Shown here in pieces: positions 7,956-15,658 of a stretch of DNA of 41,111 nucleotides. Both the position numbers and the translations under genes were made by a program. Each line of letters starts with the position of its first letter. Position 1 is the stretch's first letter. The notes beneath the pieces were generated by a model. It did not search any database, had not been told where the DNA came from, and was given only the letters and a program-made list of their open reading frames with translations. The DNA is from Arthrobacter sp. Marseille-P9274. Its GTDB lineage: Bacteria > Actinomycetota > Actinomycetes > Actinomycetales > Micrococcaceae. The DNA is taken from the NCBI RefSeq assembly GCF_946892675.1, contig NZ_CAMPOV010000006.1:1-41111 (forward strand), read 5' to 3'.

Positions 7956-10100
7956 GTGAGAAATCTTGGTATTGGAACTGCACTCGGCTTCGGGCTGCTC
8001 ACCGTCCCGGCAATGGCTCAAGACCAGTTCCTGCCGGGACCCGGCAGCACCTCGCAAACGATCATCGTGACCGGCGTCCGCGACGGCTATCAGATCGATG
8101 CGACCAGCACCGCCACGCGCACACCGACCGAGCTCAACGATGTCCCCCAAGCGGTCTCGATCATCACGGAAACGCAGATCGACGACCAGGCGATGCGCTC
8201 TATTGCCGATGTACTACGCTATGTCCCCGGCGCCGTAATCTCTCAAGGTGAGGGACACCGCGATCAGATCATCCTGCGCGGGAACAGCAGCACCGCAGAC
8301 TTCTTCGTCGATGGCTTGCGGGACGACGTGCAATATTATCGCGGCCTCTACAATGCAGAGAGGATCGAGGTTCTGAAAGGTCCCAACGCGATGATCTTCG
8401 GGCGCGGCGGCGGCGGGGGCGTAATCAACCGCGTCACCAAGCGCCCTGTCGCCAACGCCTTCATCAGCGGCAGCGGTTCGGCGGACACATATGGCGCATG
8501 GTATGTCGACGCCGACATCAGTCAGCCACTCAGCGAGTCCGTCTCCACCCGGATGAACGCCGTTTACGAGGAGTTCCGAAACAATCGCGACTTCTATGAC
8601 GGGCGCCGGGTTGCGATCAACCCGACCGTCGCGCTCTCGCTCGGCGGTGCGACTCGGATCGATCTGGGCTTCGAATATAACAGCGACAAGCGAACGATCG
8701 ACCGAGGCGTCCCCTCGGCCGTTCAGGGCTCGCTGACGAGCCCGTCACGCCCGCTCACCGGCGCCCGCGACACCTTCTTCGGTGTGCCGGGATTCAACGT
8801 CAGCGATTTCGAGGCCAAGGTCCTGAATGGGCGCGTCGAGCACCGCTTCAGCGACAATCTGACCCTGACCAGTCGGGTCCTGTATGGTGATTACGACAAG
8901 CTCTATCGGAACGCCTTTCCGGTCACCCCGGTCACGTCGCGCGGCGGCGTCCAGAGCGTCGGCCTCGAAGCGTATAGCGATCCCACGACACGCAAGAACC
9001 TGCTCAACCAGAACGACCTTGTTTGGAGGGTCACCACTGGACCCGTCCGCCACGTGCTGCTCGCTGGCTTCGAAATTAGCGACCAGCGCACGCGCAACCA
9101 GCGGATCAACGGCTTTTTCGGGGGTGGTGATATCGTCAACGGGGGGCGGCGCGTCTTTGTCGGGTTGGCCGACCCGATCACGGTGCCGCCGGTCACGCTG
9201 CGCACCACTCCCAATACCGGCTACCGGTCAATCCGCACGAACGCCGACGCCGCCGCCTTCTATGTGCAGGACCAGATCTCGATCGGCGACCATGTCGATC
9301 TGATCGGCGGCGTTCGCCGCGACCGCTTCACGCTTAACGTCGACGACCTGGTTGCCGGGCAGAGCTATCGCCGGACCGACACGCTTTGGTCTCCCCGCCT
9401 GGGCGTGGTGCTCAAGCCGGTGCAACCTGTCTCGATATACGCCAGCTATAGCCGGTCCTTCCTGCCGCAGTCGGGGGATCAATTCTCATCGCTCGATGTC
9501 ACCAGCGCCGCGCTGGAGCCGGAGAGGTTCGACAATTACGAGCTTGGCCTCAAATGGGATATCCGCCCGACGCTGAACCTGACCGCCGCCATCTACCAGC
9601 TTGACCGCACCAACACCCGCGCGGCCGACCCCAATGACCCCGCACGGACGGTGCTCACGGGCGCGCAGCGCAGCAAAGGGCTCGAACTCGGCCTTAGCGG
9701 CGCGATCACACCCCAGTGGCAGATCAGCGCGGGCTATGCGCTGCAGGACGCGACAATTCGCAAAACGACGAGTGCCGCCCCGGCCGGGCGCGAGGTTCCG
9801 CTGGTTCCAAAACAGCAGGCTTCGCTCTGGACGCGTTACGACCTCACCCCACGCTTGGGGGCCGGCGCCGGTGTCTACCACCAGTCGAAAAGCTTCACGT
9901 CCATCAGCAACACCGCCATCCTGCCCGCCTTCACCCGCGTCGATGCCGCCGCATTCTTCAAGCTCACCCCCCAGATCGAGGCGCAAATCAACGTCGAGAA
10001 TCTGCTTAACAGCGATTATTTCTCGTCCGCCTACAACGACAACAACATCATGCCCGGCGCGCCGACGACGGTGCGCGCAACGGTTAGAATGAGATTATAA
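7956..10100 (+). CDS. TonB-dependent siderophore receptor (Fiu/catecholate type)
   Basis: Outer-membrane receptor, 714 residues, energised by TonB-ExbB-ExbD to import a ferric siderophore. It starts at a GTG preceded by AAAAGGG and has a signal peptide ending in AMAQ. The TonB box is IIVTG. The plug carries ELNDVPQAVSIITETQI, DVLRYVPGA, DQIILRGNS, DFFVDGLRDDVQYYRG and IEVLKGPNAMIFGRGGGGGV, which is typical of the catecholate group. Barrel strands run to the C-terminus (TTVRATVRMRL); the final residue is Leu rather than the common Phe. It lacks an STN domain, so it is a plain transporter. The exact ligand is not predictable. Confidence 0.92.
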   Translation: MRNLGIGTALGFGLLTVPAMAQDQFLPGPGSTSQTIIVTGVRDGYQIDATSTATRTPTELNDVPQAVSIITETQIDDQAMRSIADVLRYVPGAVISQGEGHRDQIILRGNSSTADFFVDGLRDDVQYYRGLYNAERIEVLKGPNAMIFGRGGGGGVINRVTKRPVANAFISGSGSADTYGAWYVDADISQPLSESVSTRMNAVYEEFRNNRDFYDGRRVAINPTVALSLGGATRIDLGFEYNSDKRTIDRGVPSAVQGSLTSPSRPLTGARDTFFGVPGFNVSDFEAKVLNGRVEHRFSDNLTLTSRVLYGDYDKLYRNAFPVTPVTSRGGVQSVGLEAYSDPTTRKNLLNQNDLVWRVTTGPVRHVLLAGFEISDQRTRNQRINGFFGGGDIVNGGRRVFVGLADPITVPPVTLRTTPNTGYRSIRTNADAAAFYVQDQISIGDHVDLIGGVRRDRFTLNVDDLVAGQSYRRTDTLWSPRLGVVLKPVQPVSIYASYSRSFLPQSGDQFSSLDVTSAALEPERFDNYELGLKWDIRPTLNLTAAIYQLDRTNTRAADPNDPARTVLTGAQRSKGLELGLSGAITPQWQISAGYALQDATIRKTTSAAPAGREVPLVPKQQASLWTRYDLTPRLGAGAGVYHQSKSFTSISNTAILPAFTRVDAAAFFKLTPQIEAQINVENLLNSDYFSSAYNDNNIMPGAPTTVRATVRMRL

Positions 10101-10172
10101 CGGTGTTGGCCAACTTGGTCGGGTGCGGATCAAGCCGCCCTCGCAAAAGTCGGTGAGACGCCGCTGGCCGGT

Positions 10173-10628
10173 TTAGAAACCAGTCTTCGCCGATGGATCA
10201 CAGGACTGGCGCATGAACTCCAGGGCATCACCGACGCGGCGCACCGCGTCGTTGTCCCCGACGAATATATCGAGACCCTCGTAGGGCTGCGCGCCCCCTT
10301 TGATCTCCACCGACGCCTGGGGCGCGTTGGCCGAGTAAAGCGGTCGGATCGCAACCACCTGATCTAGTTTCACGCTGAGGGCGCTTTTGTCGGCGAGCGT
10401 GAGCGTAACGAGGCAACCACCTTTCACTCCTACGCTCGTGATCCTGCTGTTCCGCACGAAACCCGGCCAAGGCTTTGCGACGGCTGTGCCGCGGGTCAGC
10501 ATGTCCTGGACGAACTTCGACGCACCCGCGGCGGTTCGTGGTTTGGCGGGCACCACCTGCTGAGCCGCCACGGGCGCTGCGCTTCCGAGCGAAAGTGCGT
10601 AGATCAATAGGTCAGGACGATGGGGCAT
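10173..10628 (-). CDS. Hypothetical secreted protein
   Basis: A 151-residue protein, not recognised. The N-terminus is a plausible signal peptide (LLIYALSLGSAAPVAA). The mature part contains RNSRITSVGVKGGCLVTLTL, a pattern of alternating hydrophobic residues suggesting beta strands, and two cysteines (KGGC and RQSC) that might pair. It is the downstream member of a minus-strand pair with the small lipoprotein gene at 10648-10911, only 19 bp away, so the two are probably co-transcribed. Confidence 0.7.
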   Translation of the reverse strand: MPHRPDLLIYALSLGSAAPVAAQQVVPAKPRTAAGASKFVQDMLTRGTAVAKPWPGFVRNSRITSVGVKGGCLVTLTLADKSALSVKLDQVVAIRPLYSANAPQASVEIKGGAQPYEGLDIFVGDNDAVRRVGDALEFMRQSCDPSAKTGF

Positions 10629-10647
10629 CAGTGAACTTTAGCCGACC

Positions 10648-10911
10648 TTAGTCCTGCGTGGCGATAGGCGGAGGCGGCGCGGGCGCCTGATGCCGGGCGG
10701 GAAACAACGGCACGCCACCCCTATGATGGCCGTAGCCGTAATCACCTACGTCGAGCTGGAGAAGGCAATTCGCATAGCTCTCCGTTCCAGGCTGGAAGCC
10801 GTAGCTCGCACACGCCGCCCGATGGCGAGCGGCCATTTCTCGCGGACTGACGCAGCCAGAAAGCACGAGCGACGTCGAGATGGCGAGAAGCTTGAAAGCG
10901 TCACGCACCAT
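10648..10911 (-). CDS. Small predicted lipoprotein
   Basis: An 87-residue protein with a lipoprotein signal peptide: MVRDAFKLLAISTSLVLSGC, where LSGC is the lipobox. The mature part is short, Tyr/His-rich (DVGDYGYGHH) and ends in a proline run. I start it at the ATG at 10911 rather than ten codons upstream because this gives a standard lipoprotein signal. Function unknown; it heads a two-gene unit with the secreted protein at 10173-10628. Confidence 0.68.
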   Translation of the reverse strand: MVRDAFKLLAISTSLVLSGCVSPREMAARHRAACASYGFQPGTESYANCLLQLDVGDYGYGHHRGGVPLFPARHQAPAPPPPIATQD

Positions 10912-11099
10912 TGTCCTGGTCCAAACAAGGGCGGAACCCAAGGGGAAGAGCGCCGCGCTGGACGCAGAATGAACCAGTCCTCGTCAAAAGCCAAATGCCA
11001 TTGTGGCCGGGACTCGCGATGGGAAAGCGGTCGACGACAACGCCACATTAACCTTCTTCCTTCACGGTGGAAGCCGGACCAACCCCGACGCGAGCGTGC

Positions 11100-11774
11100 A
11101 TGTCGCTTTTCCTCGATCAAACGTTTGCGAGCACCGGGTTAGCTGCGATCCTATTCGGGGCTGTTGGTCTCGGCTGCGTGGTGAGCTGGCCGCTCCTACC
11201 CTCGCGCCGGGGAGCGCTCATGGTGCAGGGCGCGGGCGCGGGCGCATTCGCGCTTCACTTCGCGCTGATCGGCGCGCCTACCGCTTCGGCCGCATGCCTT
11301 CTTTCCCTGATGCAGCTCACCGTCGCGCTGGTGGTTCGTGACCGGGTTGCCAAGCTCGCGCTCGACGGCGCGACGTTGCTCGCGCTGCTGTTGCTCACCG
11401 TGGCGACCTGGCATGGAATCCTGTCCGGCCTTGCCGCTTGCGGCGGTGCATCTTCTTTCATTGCGCGGACCCAGCGATCAACGACGCGGATGAAGATCGT
11501 CTTTCTCGTGGCCGCGCCCTTCTGGCTGGCCCACAATCTTCTCATTGGCGCACCGTTCGCCTTGGCCGTTGATCTTGTATCGGTCGCGGGGAATCTGCTC
11601 GGGCTTTTTGCCTTTTGGAAGCGGGAACAGCGTCAAGCGGACGGGCCGCGCAGCCTCAGCTATCCGGCGCGGCTTTCCCCACGTCACGCTTTCCGCTCTG
11701 GTCACCTTTCCCTCGGCAAACTCGCGATCTCAAAGCGCGCGCGCGCGTTACAGGGAGTCCAGATCCTCACATGA
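11100..11774 (+). CDS. YgjV-like inner-membrane protein
   Basis: A 224-residue membrane protein with about six hydrophobic segments (for example GLAAILFGAVGLGCVVSWPLL and GATLLALLLLTVATW). The pattern, including the closing AVDLVSVAGNLLGLFAFWK, resembles the YgjV family of uncharacterised inner-membrane proteins. The start is the ATG at 11100. The last ~45 residues (after FWKREQRQ) are hydrophilic and irregular. The stop at 11772-11774 is 10 bp from the end of the mobile element at 11784, so the native C-terminus may have been altered by that insertion. Confidence 0.6.
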   Translation: MSLFLDQTFASTGLAAILFGAVGLGCVVSWPLLPSRRGALMVQGAGAGAFALHFALIGAPTASAACLLSLMQLTVALVVRDRVAKLALDGATLLALLLLTVATWHGILSGLAACGGASSFIARTQRSTTRMKIVFLVAAPFWLAHNLLIGAPFALAVDLVSVAGNLLGLFAFWKREQRQADGPRSLSYPARLSPRHAFRSGHLSLGKLAISKRARALQGVQILT

Positions 11775-11783
11775 CACAGGTAA

Positions 11784-11946
11784 TTGTAGGTGCTTGCAAT
11801 CGTAGCGGCGTTTGCTTGCAAACAGAGCCTTTTTTTGCTCGGATTATCTGACAACCGGCTCGGCGATCTGCTCGCGCTATCTGCCAATGTGCTCGACATC
11901 ATCCTGCGCTGCTCGCAATCATAAAGGTCTGCTCACATCCCCTGCC
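11784..11946 (+). repeat. Left arrayed terminal inverted repeat of the mini-element
   Basis: Boxes begin at 11791 (TGCTTGCAATC), 11813 (TGCTTGCAAAC), 11836 (TGCTCGGATT), 11869 (TGCTCGCGCTATCTGCCA), 11890 (TGCTCGACATC), 11910 (TGCTCGCAATC) and 11930 (TGCTCACATC). The mostly 20-23 bp spacing puts them on one face of the helix. Confidence 0.7.
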
Positions 11947-11960
11947 AGCGAAACAGGGCG

Positions 11961-12221
11961 TCAGCGCGGCACCCGGATGGAACCTTCCGCGATCCCCTCG
12001 GCGACATTGGAGAGCATGACGGCGTAGCGATGCAAACCGGGGAAGCGACCAGCGTTCTTGTCGATTTCACCGCCGTATCCGGCGTCGAGCAACGCCTTGA
12101 AGTCGGGCATCACGTCGAACATGCCGCCGAGCAGATCGATATCGGAGGCCCCGGTAAGCAACAGGGCGTTCGCATGGGCGTCGAGACGCTTCATCGTTTC
12201 CAGCATTTCGGTCCTGGTCAT
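11961..12221 (-). CDS. Hypothetical passenger protein of the mini-element
   Basis: An 86-residue protein, not recognised. It reads MTRTEMLETMKRLDAHANAL at the start and contains DLLGGMFDVMPDFKALLDAG and HRYAVMLSNVAEGIAEG, mostly helical in appearance, with no signal peptide or membrane segment. I place the start at the ATG at 12221; a longer frame to 12317 adds an Arg-rich leader that looks non-coding. It is the only gene inside the element and its stop is about 15 bp inside the left repeat, so it is likely cargo. It could be a regulator or an inhibitor, but nothing in the sequence decides this. Confidence 0.6.
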   Translation of the reverse strand: MTRTEMLETMKRLDAHANALLLTGASDIDLLGGMFDVMPDFKALLDAGYGGEIDKNAGRFPGLHRYAVMLSNVAEGIAEGSIRVPR

Positions 12222-12423
12222 CGCATCCTGTCCGCTTGCGGGGTTCCATCGCCTAGCACGACGCGCCGGCCCTGTTCGCGAAAACCTTCCTTTCTGACGA
12301 CCTCGCGGGCGGGCCATGACGACAACGCATTTCTGCGGCCCGCCGCTTGTCAGAACTGTTCTGGAAACCTGCTTCGCAAAAGCGCTTGCCGGCTACGGGT
12401 TTGGAGAGCCCATTGGCACGGAG

Positions 12424-12578
12424 CGTGAGCACAACGCCCCGTTTGCAAGCAGCGCCGGATGATGGCGAGCACACTGGCAGATAATTCGAGCAGGACGCTC
12501 CCCGCCAGTGGCAGAAAGCGTGAGCAGGAAATCAGGCTGTTTGCGAGCACACGCCGCTATGATTGCAAGCGCCTACAA
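12424..12578 (-). repeat. Right arrayed terminal inverted repeat of the mini-element
   Basis: Read on the minus strand from 12578 inward, boxes start at offsets 7 (CGCTTGCAATC), 29 (TGCTCGCAAAC), 52 (TGCTCACGCT), 86 (TGCTCGAATTATCTGCCA), 107 (TGCTCGCCATC), 127 (TGCTTGCAAAC) and 147 (TGCTCACGCT). The spacing equals that of the left end, including the 34-bp gap between the third and fourth box. Confidence 0.7.
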
Positions 12579-12962
12579 GTAGGCCTCGCCCCAGGCGTTC
12601 AGAACCTCATCGGTTGCCGCCTCGCCCAATATGTCGCGGATCGCCGGCAACAGCGCATTGGCGACCGCAGGATAATGTTCGGGCTTGATATGGGTCTCGA
12701 CATGGCGCGCGGCGATGCGTTCGATCGCGGGTTTCAGCACGTCGAGCTTGTCGACGTTCTGCGCGAAGGCGAGGATCGCGGCCGCTAGCCGCTTAGGCTG
12801 CGCGCCGGATTCGTGCGCGGCCATGTCAAACAGCGCCTTGATCTCCGGATCGACGAACAGGCGCTGATACATGCGCGTGGTAATCTCCACGCCGTGCTGC
12901 TGGAGCGCAGGCGCCGTAGCTTTCACCAAAGCCATTGTTTCGGGGGAGAGCGGTTTGGACAT
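12573..12962 (-). pseudogene. Bacterial hemoglobin, 3' end replaced by a mobile element
   Basis: Single-domain globin of the Vitreoscilla/flavohemoglobin type, which binds oxygen or detoxifies nitric oxide. It has MYQRLFVDPEIKALFDMAAH (B/C helices), SGAQPKRLA (E helix with Gln at E7) and IAARHVETHIKPEHY (F helix with the proximal His). The frame stops after VLNAWGEAY plus one residue (TTG TAG). In relatives the G-E-A-Y stretch is followed by about 15-20 more H-helix residues. Here the last native codon is at 12579 and the stop lies in the tip of the element at 11784-12578. The product (129 residues) may still fold but is shortened. The missing tail is not found on the far side of the element. 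Confidence 0.8.
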
Positions 12963-13108
12963 ACAGACGTGCTCCGGATTTCAGACCCTGATAAAAGAGA
13001 CGATCAAAGTGGCGAGAGGGACCCGATCCAGCAAGGAGCGTGGGCCGGAGAGACAGGCATGCGCGATGAACCAAGGCTTAGCGGCGGGGTATCCTGTATC
13101 CGGATCGA

Positions 13109-13711
13109 TCATAGCTCGACCGCAGCCAGAGGAGCGAGCAAGGTCCACACGACGCCCGAGGCGGGAAACTCCATCTCGGCACGGCCGCGCAAGCTGCGGC
13201 TCACGGCCGTGCATATCAGCCGCGACCCAAAGCCCCGCCGCTCGGGCCTGACGACTGGCGGGCCACCCCGTTCGGCCCATTGCATCCAAAGCTCGGCTTC
13301 GGTGCCCGAATCCAGCACCTTCCATGTCAGCTCGATCGTGCCCGCCTCATTGGACAGGGCCCCATATTTGATCGCGTTCGTCGCCAGCTCGTGAAAGGCG
13401 AGGGTCAACGTCATCGCCGCCCTGGGGCCGATCGTGACCGTGGGGCCGTCGAGGCGAAGCCGCTCCGCGTAGAGGGTGAAGTGGCCCAGCGCATTTTCCG
13501 CCAGCGCGGGCAGGGGCGCCGCCTGCCAGTTGTGGGATAGAAGCTGCTCGGTCGCGTTGCCCAGCGCCTCCAATCGCTCGTCAATGGTCGATCGGGCGTC
13601 TTCGATCGAATCGGCCGCCTGCAAGCTCTGGCTGACAAGGGAACGAACGACAGTGAGAATGTTCCTGAACCGATGCTCAAGCTCACGAATCCGGGTTTCA
13701 GTATCGACCAT
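13109..13711 (-). CDS. HWE-family sensor histidine kinase without input domain
   Basis: Cytosolic signal-transduction kinase, 200 residues. The HWE/HisKA_2 features are complete: an H-box ELEHRFRNILTVV with phospho-acceptor His at about residue 13, an N-box FHELATNAIKYGALS, the diagnostic WAERGGPP and a G-box RRGFGSRLI. Nothing precedes the H-box, so it must be controlled by a partner. It is divergent from a single-domain response regulator gene 141 bp away, its likely phosphotransfer partner. In alphaproteobacteria such kinases often feed the PhyR-EcfG general stress response; that link here is inference. Confidence 0.88.
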   Translation of the reverse strand: MVDTETRIRELEHRFRNILTVVRSLVSQSLQAADSIEDARSTIDERLEALGNATEQLLSHNWQAAPLPALAENALGHFTLYAERLRLDGPTVTIGPRAAMTLTLAFHELATNAIKYGALSNEAGTIELTWKVLDSGTEAELWMQWAERGGPPVVRPERRGFGSRLICTAVSRSLRGRAEMEFPASGVVWTLLAPLAAVEL

Positions 13712-13852
13712 AACTCTACGTGCCCCCTACCCGGCTACTTAGAGCAATCGGGAGCCCAGGACGAACATTTTGCACGTTCGCGTGGAGCACAGAGCCAGAC
13801 GGCGCGTTGCTGCGCTGATCGGTGGAACGGCTGCGTAAATGCTTGGTGCGGC

Positions 13853-14221
13853 ATGACTAAACAAGACGGGATCAGCGGCCTTCGCGTGCTGGTTGTCGAA
13901 GATGATTATTGGGTCGCGGCTACGCTGGTTGAGATAATATCTGAAGCCGGCGCGGAAATCGTCGGCCCTGTCGATTGCGTGCGGGATGCCCTCGCGGCGC
14001 TGGACTCGTCGCCTCATGTCGCCAGCCTCGATGTGCAACTTGGCTCCGAAACCTCGTTCCCGATCGCGGACGAACTGGACCGTCGCGGCGTGCCCTTCAT
14101 CTTCGCCACGGGTGCGGCCAGCATGATCCCGGCTGCCCACGCCTCACGCCCGACCTTCCACAAGCCCGCTTCGCGCGAGCTGCTGATCGGGGCGCTTTCT
14201 GGCGCGCTCAACCCTGCCTAA
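13853..14221 (+). CDS. Single-domain response regulator (FATGUY-like)
   Basis: A stand-alone receiver domain of 122 residues with no output domain. It has the acidic pair in LVVEDDY, the phospho-acceptor Asp in ASLDVQLG, the Thr in PFIFATGA and the Lys in FHKPA. The FATG motif matches FATGUY regulators, such as SdrG-type proteins that modulate the general stress response in sphingomonads. The start is the ATG at 13853; the longer open frame upstream overlaps the divergent kinase gene and is not coding. It is probably phosphorylated by the neighbouring HWE kinase. Confidence 0.85.
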   Translation: MTKQDGISGLRVLVVEDDYWVAATLVEIISEAGAEIVGPVDCVRDALAALDSSPHVASLDVQLGSETSFPIADELDRRGVPFIFATGAASMIPAAHASRPTFHKPASRELLIGALSGALNPA

Positions 14222-14231
14222 CAGGGCTGCT

Positions 14232-14438
14232 TCACTGACGCGATGCAAGAGGCTCAAAAGGAAACGCCCCCTCGTCGTCCAGCAGCTCGCCGGGTTGCAT
14301 CGGGCCGGCTCCGGTCGCGGCGTCGATCGCGGCTTGCAAATGGACGGCGGTGGCCGTCGCGCCTCGGCCGCTCCGATCCAGTTGGGCCAATGCCATCCTC
14401 ATAAGCGAGAGGGCTGTGTCGTCATTCGTCATAGACAT
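14232..14438 (-). CDS. Small hypothetical protein
   Basis: A 68-residue protein, not recognised. It contains LSLMRMALAQLDRSG and ATAVHLQAAIDAATGAGPM, a likely helical hairpin that looks like a small soluble regulator, followed by an acidic tail. Its start overlaps the end of the diguanylate cyclase gene by 10 bp on the same strand, so it should be translated from the same transcript. Confidence 0.6.
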   Translation of the reverse strand: MSMTNDDTALSLMRMALAQLDRSGRGATATAVHLQAAIDAATGAGPMQPGELLDDEGAFPFEPLASRQ

Positions 14439-15352
14439 GCCTCGATGGGAACCCGGAGCCTTGACGGAACAGGGGTGTCCGGGGCTCGATCTGTCGCCGC
14501 GCGACCGATCTCCACGGCGTTCTTCCCAGCGCGCTTGACCGCGTACATGAGCTGATCGACCGCGTGCATCAACGAGGGTTCGTCACGCGGGGTCTCGGGC
14601 TGAATCAGCAGCGCGCCCATGCTGCACGTCACCGGATGAGGCGTGCCGGCCAGAACCGATGACAGGCGCTTGTGAAGCGAGCGAGCGAAATACACCGCTT
14701 CCTCGGCCGAATGGACGGGAAGCAGAAAGGCGAACTCGTCGCCGCCGATTCGGCCGAAATCATCCTCACGCCGGATGATCCCCCGCGCGCCCTGTGCGAA
14801 GGTGCGCAGCACCTCGTCGCCCGCAACATGGCCGTGGCGGTTATTGAGGCCCTTGAAGTCGTCGAGATCAAGGATCGCGAGCAGGAAGGATTGTCGGGCA
14901 GGCACCGCTAGATCGAGACGATGGATCACGCGCTCGCGGAACGTCTCCTTGTTGAGCGCATCGGTCATGCGGTCGCGTGCCGCCAGGTGGTGCTCTCGGT
15001 CGAAGGACCGGCGGAAGCTGAGAACAATGGCGGCGACGAAAACATAGGTGACGGCGCGCACGGCCATCCTTGCCCCGAGCAGGGCGGGGGAGAGCCCTGG
15101 AAGTTCGGCGAGATGCGGCACGACGGCGAGGACCGCCGCAACGATCGCCACCAGATAGCCAGCACGGCTTCCCAACGCCCAGCAGGCGGCGCAGACGATC
15201 GGGATATAGAGCGGCGCGAGACCCATCCGGGAAAAATGTGCGTCCGCCAGCGCCAGCGCCGTGACGCTGAGGAGGATCGCGAACCAGGCGCGCTCACGCG
15301 GCAGGGAATGAAGGCGATCGGCGAGGCGGCCGACAGGCAGATGACTATTCAC
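14429..15352 (-). CDS. Membrane-bound diguanylate cyclase (GGDEF)
   Basis: Makes the second messenger cyclic di-GMP from two GTP. The N-terminal ~115 residues hold four to five membrane segments (for example AWFAILLSVTALALADAHF and AGYLVAIVAAVLAVVPHL). The C-terminal domain has ILDLDDFKGLNNRHGHVAGD and an intact catalytic motif RIGGDEFAFLLP. An RxxD inhibitory site (RRED) lies five residues before GGDEF, so product inhibition is expected. The upstream intergenic DNA is strongly structured. It sits with an HWE kinase, a receiver and an ECF sigma factor, suggesting a local signalling island. Confidence 0.92.
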   Translation of the reverse strand: MNSHLPVGRLADRLHSLPRERAWFAILLSVTALALADAHFSRMGLAPLYIPIVCAACWALGSRAGYLVAIVAAVLAVVPHLAELPGLSPALLGARMAVRAVTYVFVAAIVLSFRRSFDREHHLAARDRMTDALNKETFRERVIHRLDLAVPARQSFLLAILDLDDFKGLNNRHGHVAGDEVLRTFAQGARGIIRREDDFGRIGGDEFAFLLPVHSAEEAVYFARSLHKRLSSVLAGTPHPVTCSMGALLIQPETPRDEPSLMHAVDQLMYAVKRAGKNAVEIGRAATDRAPDTPVPSRLRVPIEACL

Positions 15353-15658
15353 GCATGTCCTACTCGGTCAAAAGGTTCTCCAAGCTCATTCCCGCCCCAA
15401 GTGTTCCTGTTCAGCCGGCGGCACGCCCCATTTCGGAGACGTGCCGGCCACTGAACCGGGTGTTGGAAACCTGAAACACGTCAGGCGCGGACGCCTTTGG
15501 CCGGGTGGCTTGGACATGCGCGCCCGCCACCCGGTCGATGAAGCTCGACCGGCTCGTGTTTCAGGAGGTTTCCACGCCTCCACCCGCGTCTCCGCAGGTG
15601 CGCGCACGCTACCGGCAAACCGTTAAGAAAAGCAACAAGCCGACAGGCACACCGGGGA
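15353..15658. other. Structured intergenic region, candidate noncoding RNA
   Basis: No gene is seen in this 306-bp gap. From 15409 to 15456 there is a hairpin (GTTCAG/CTGAAC and GGCACG/CGTGCC arms). From about 15459 to 15577 a long bulged stem (GGAAACC and TGAAACACG against CGTGTTTCA and GGTTTCC) encloses three inner hairpins: AGGCG/CGCCT, CCGGGTGGC/GCCACCCGG and GGTCGA/TCGACC. This would fold as a multi-branched junction. It lies downstream of the sigma gene and upstream of the diguanylate cyclase, both on the minus strand, so it could be a 5' leader or a separate RNA. Confidence 0.5.

Larger units (their letters stand above)
11784..12578. mobile_element. Non-autonomous element with arrayed-box ends (mini-transposon)
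   Basis: The two ends form long inverted repeats of about 155 bp (11784-11938 and 12424-12578). They share the tip TTGTAGGYGCTTGCAATC and then repeat a TGCTYGCAA-like box with the same spacing at both ends (offsets 7, 29, 52, about 86, 107, 127 and 147 from the tip). Only one small gene and no transposase lie between. Such arrays of 20-22 bp spaced sites are known from Tn7- and Tn5053-type transposons. The tip also resembles the tip of the transposon at 35791 (TGTA-N2-CGCT-N-GC). The right end cuts the globin gene after its codon for Tyr. No clear target duplication is visible (GTAA at 11780-11783 against GTAG at 12579-12582). I do not recognise a named element. Confidence 0.72.

Noticed and set aside
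11784-12578. Integron gene cassette
   Set aside because: There is no attC-like site or integrase; long inverted arrays at both ends fit a transposon end instead.
15465-15500. EcfG-type promoter (GGAAC-N16/17-CGTT)
   Set aside because: The sequence reads GGAAAC and the -10 element is not found at the right distance; the bases are better explained as a stem arm.
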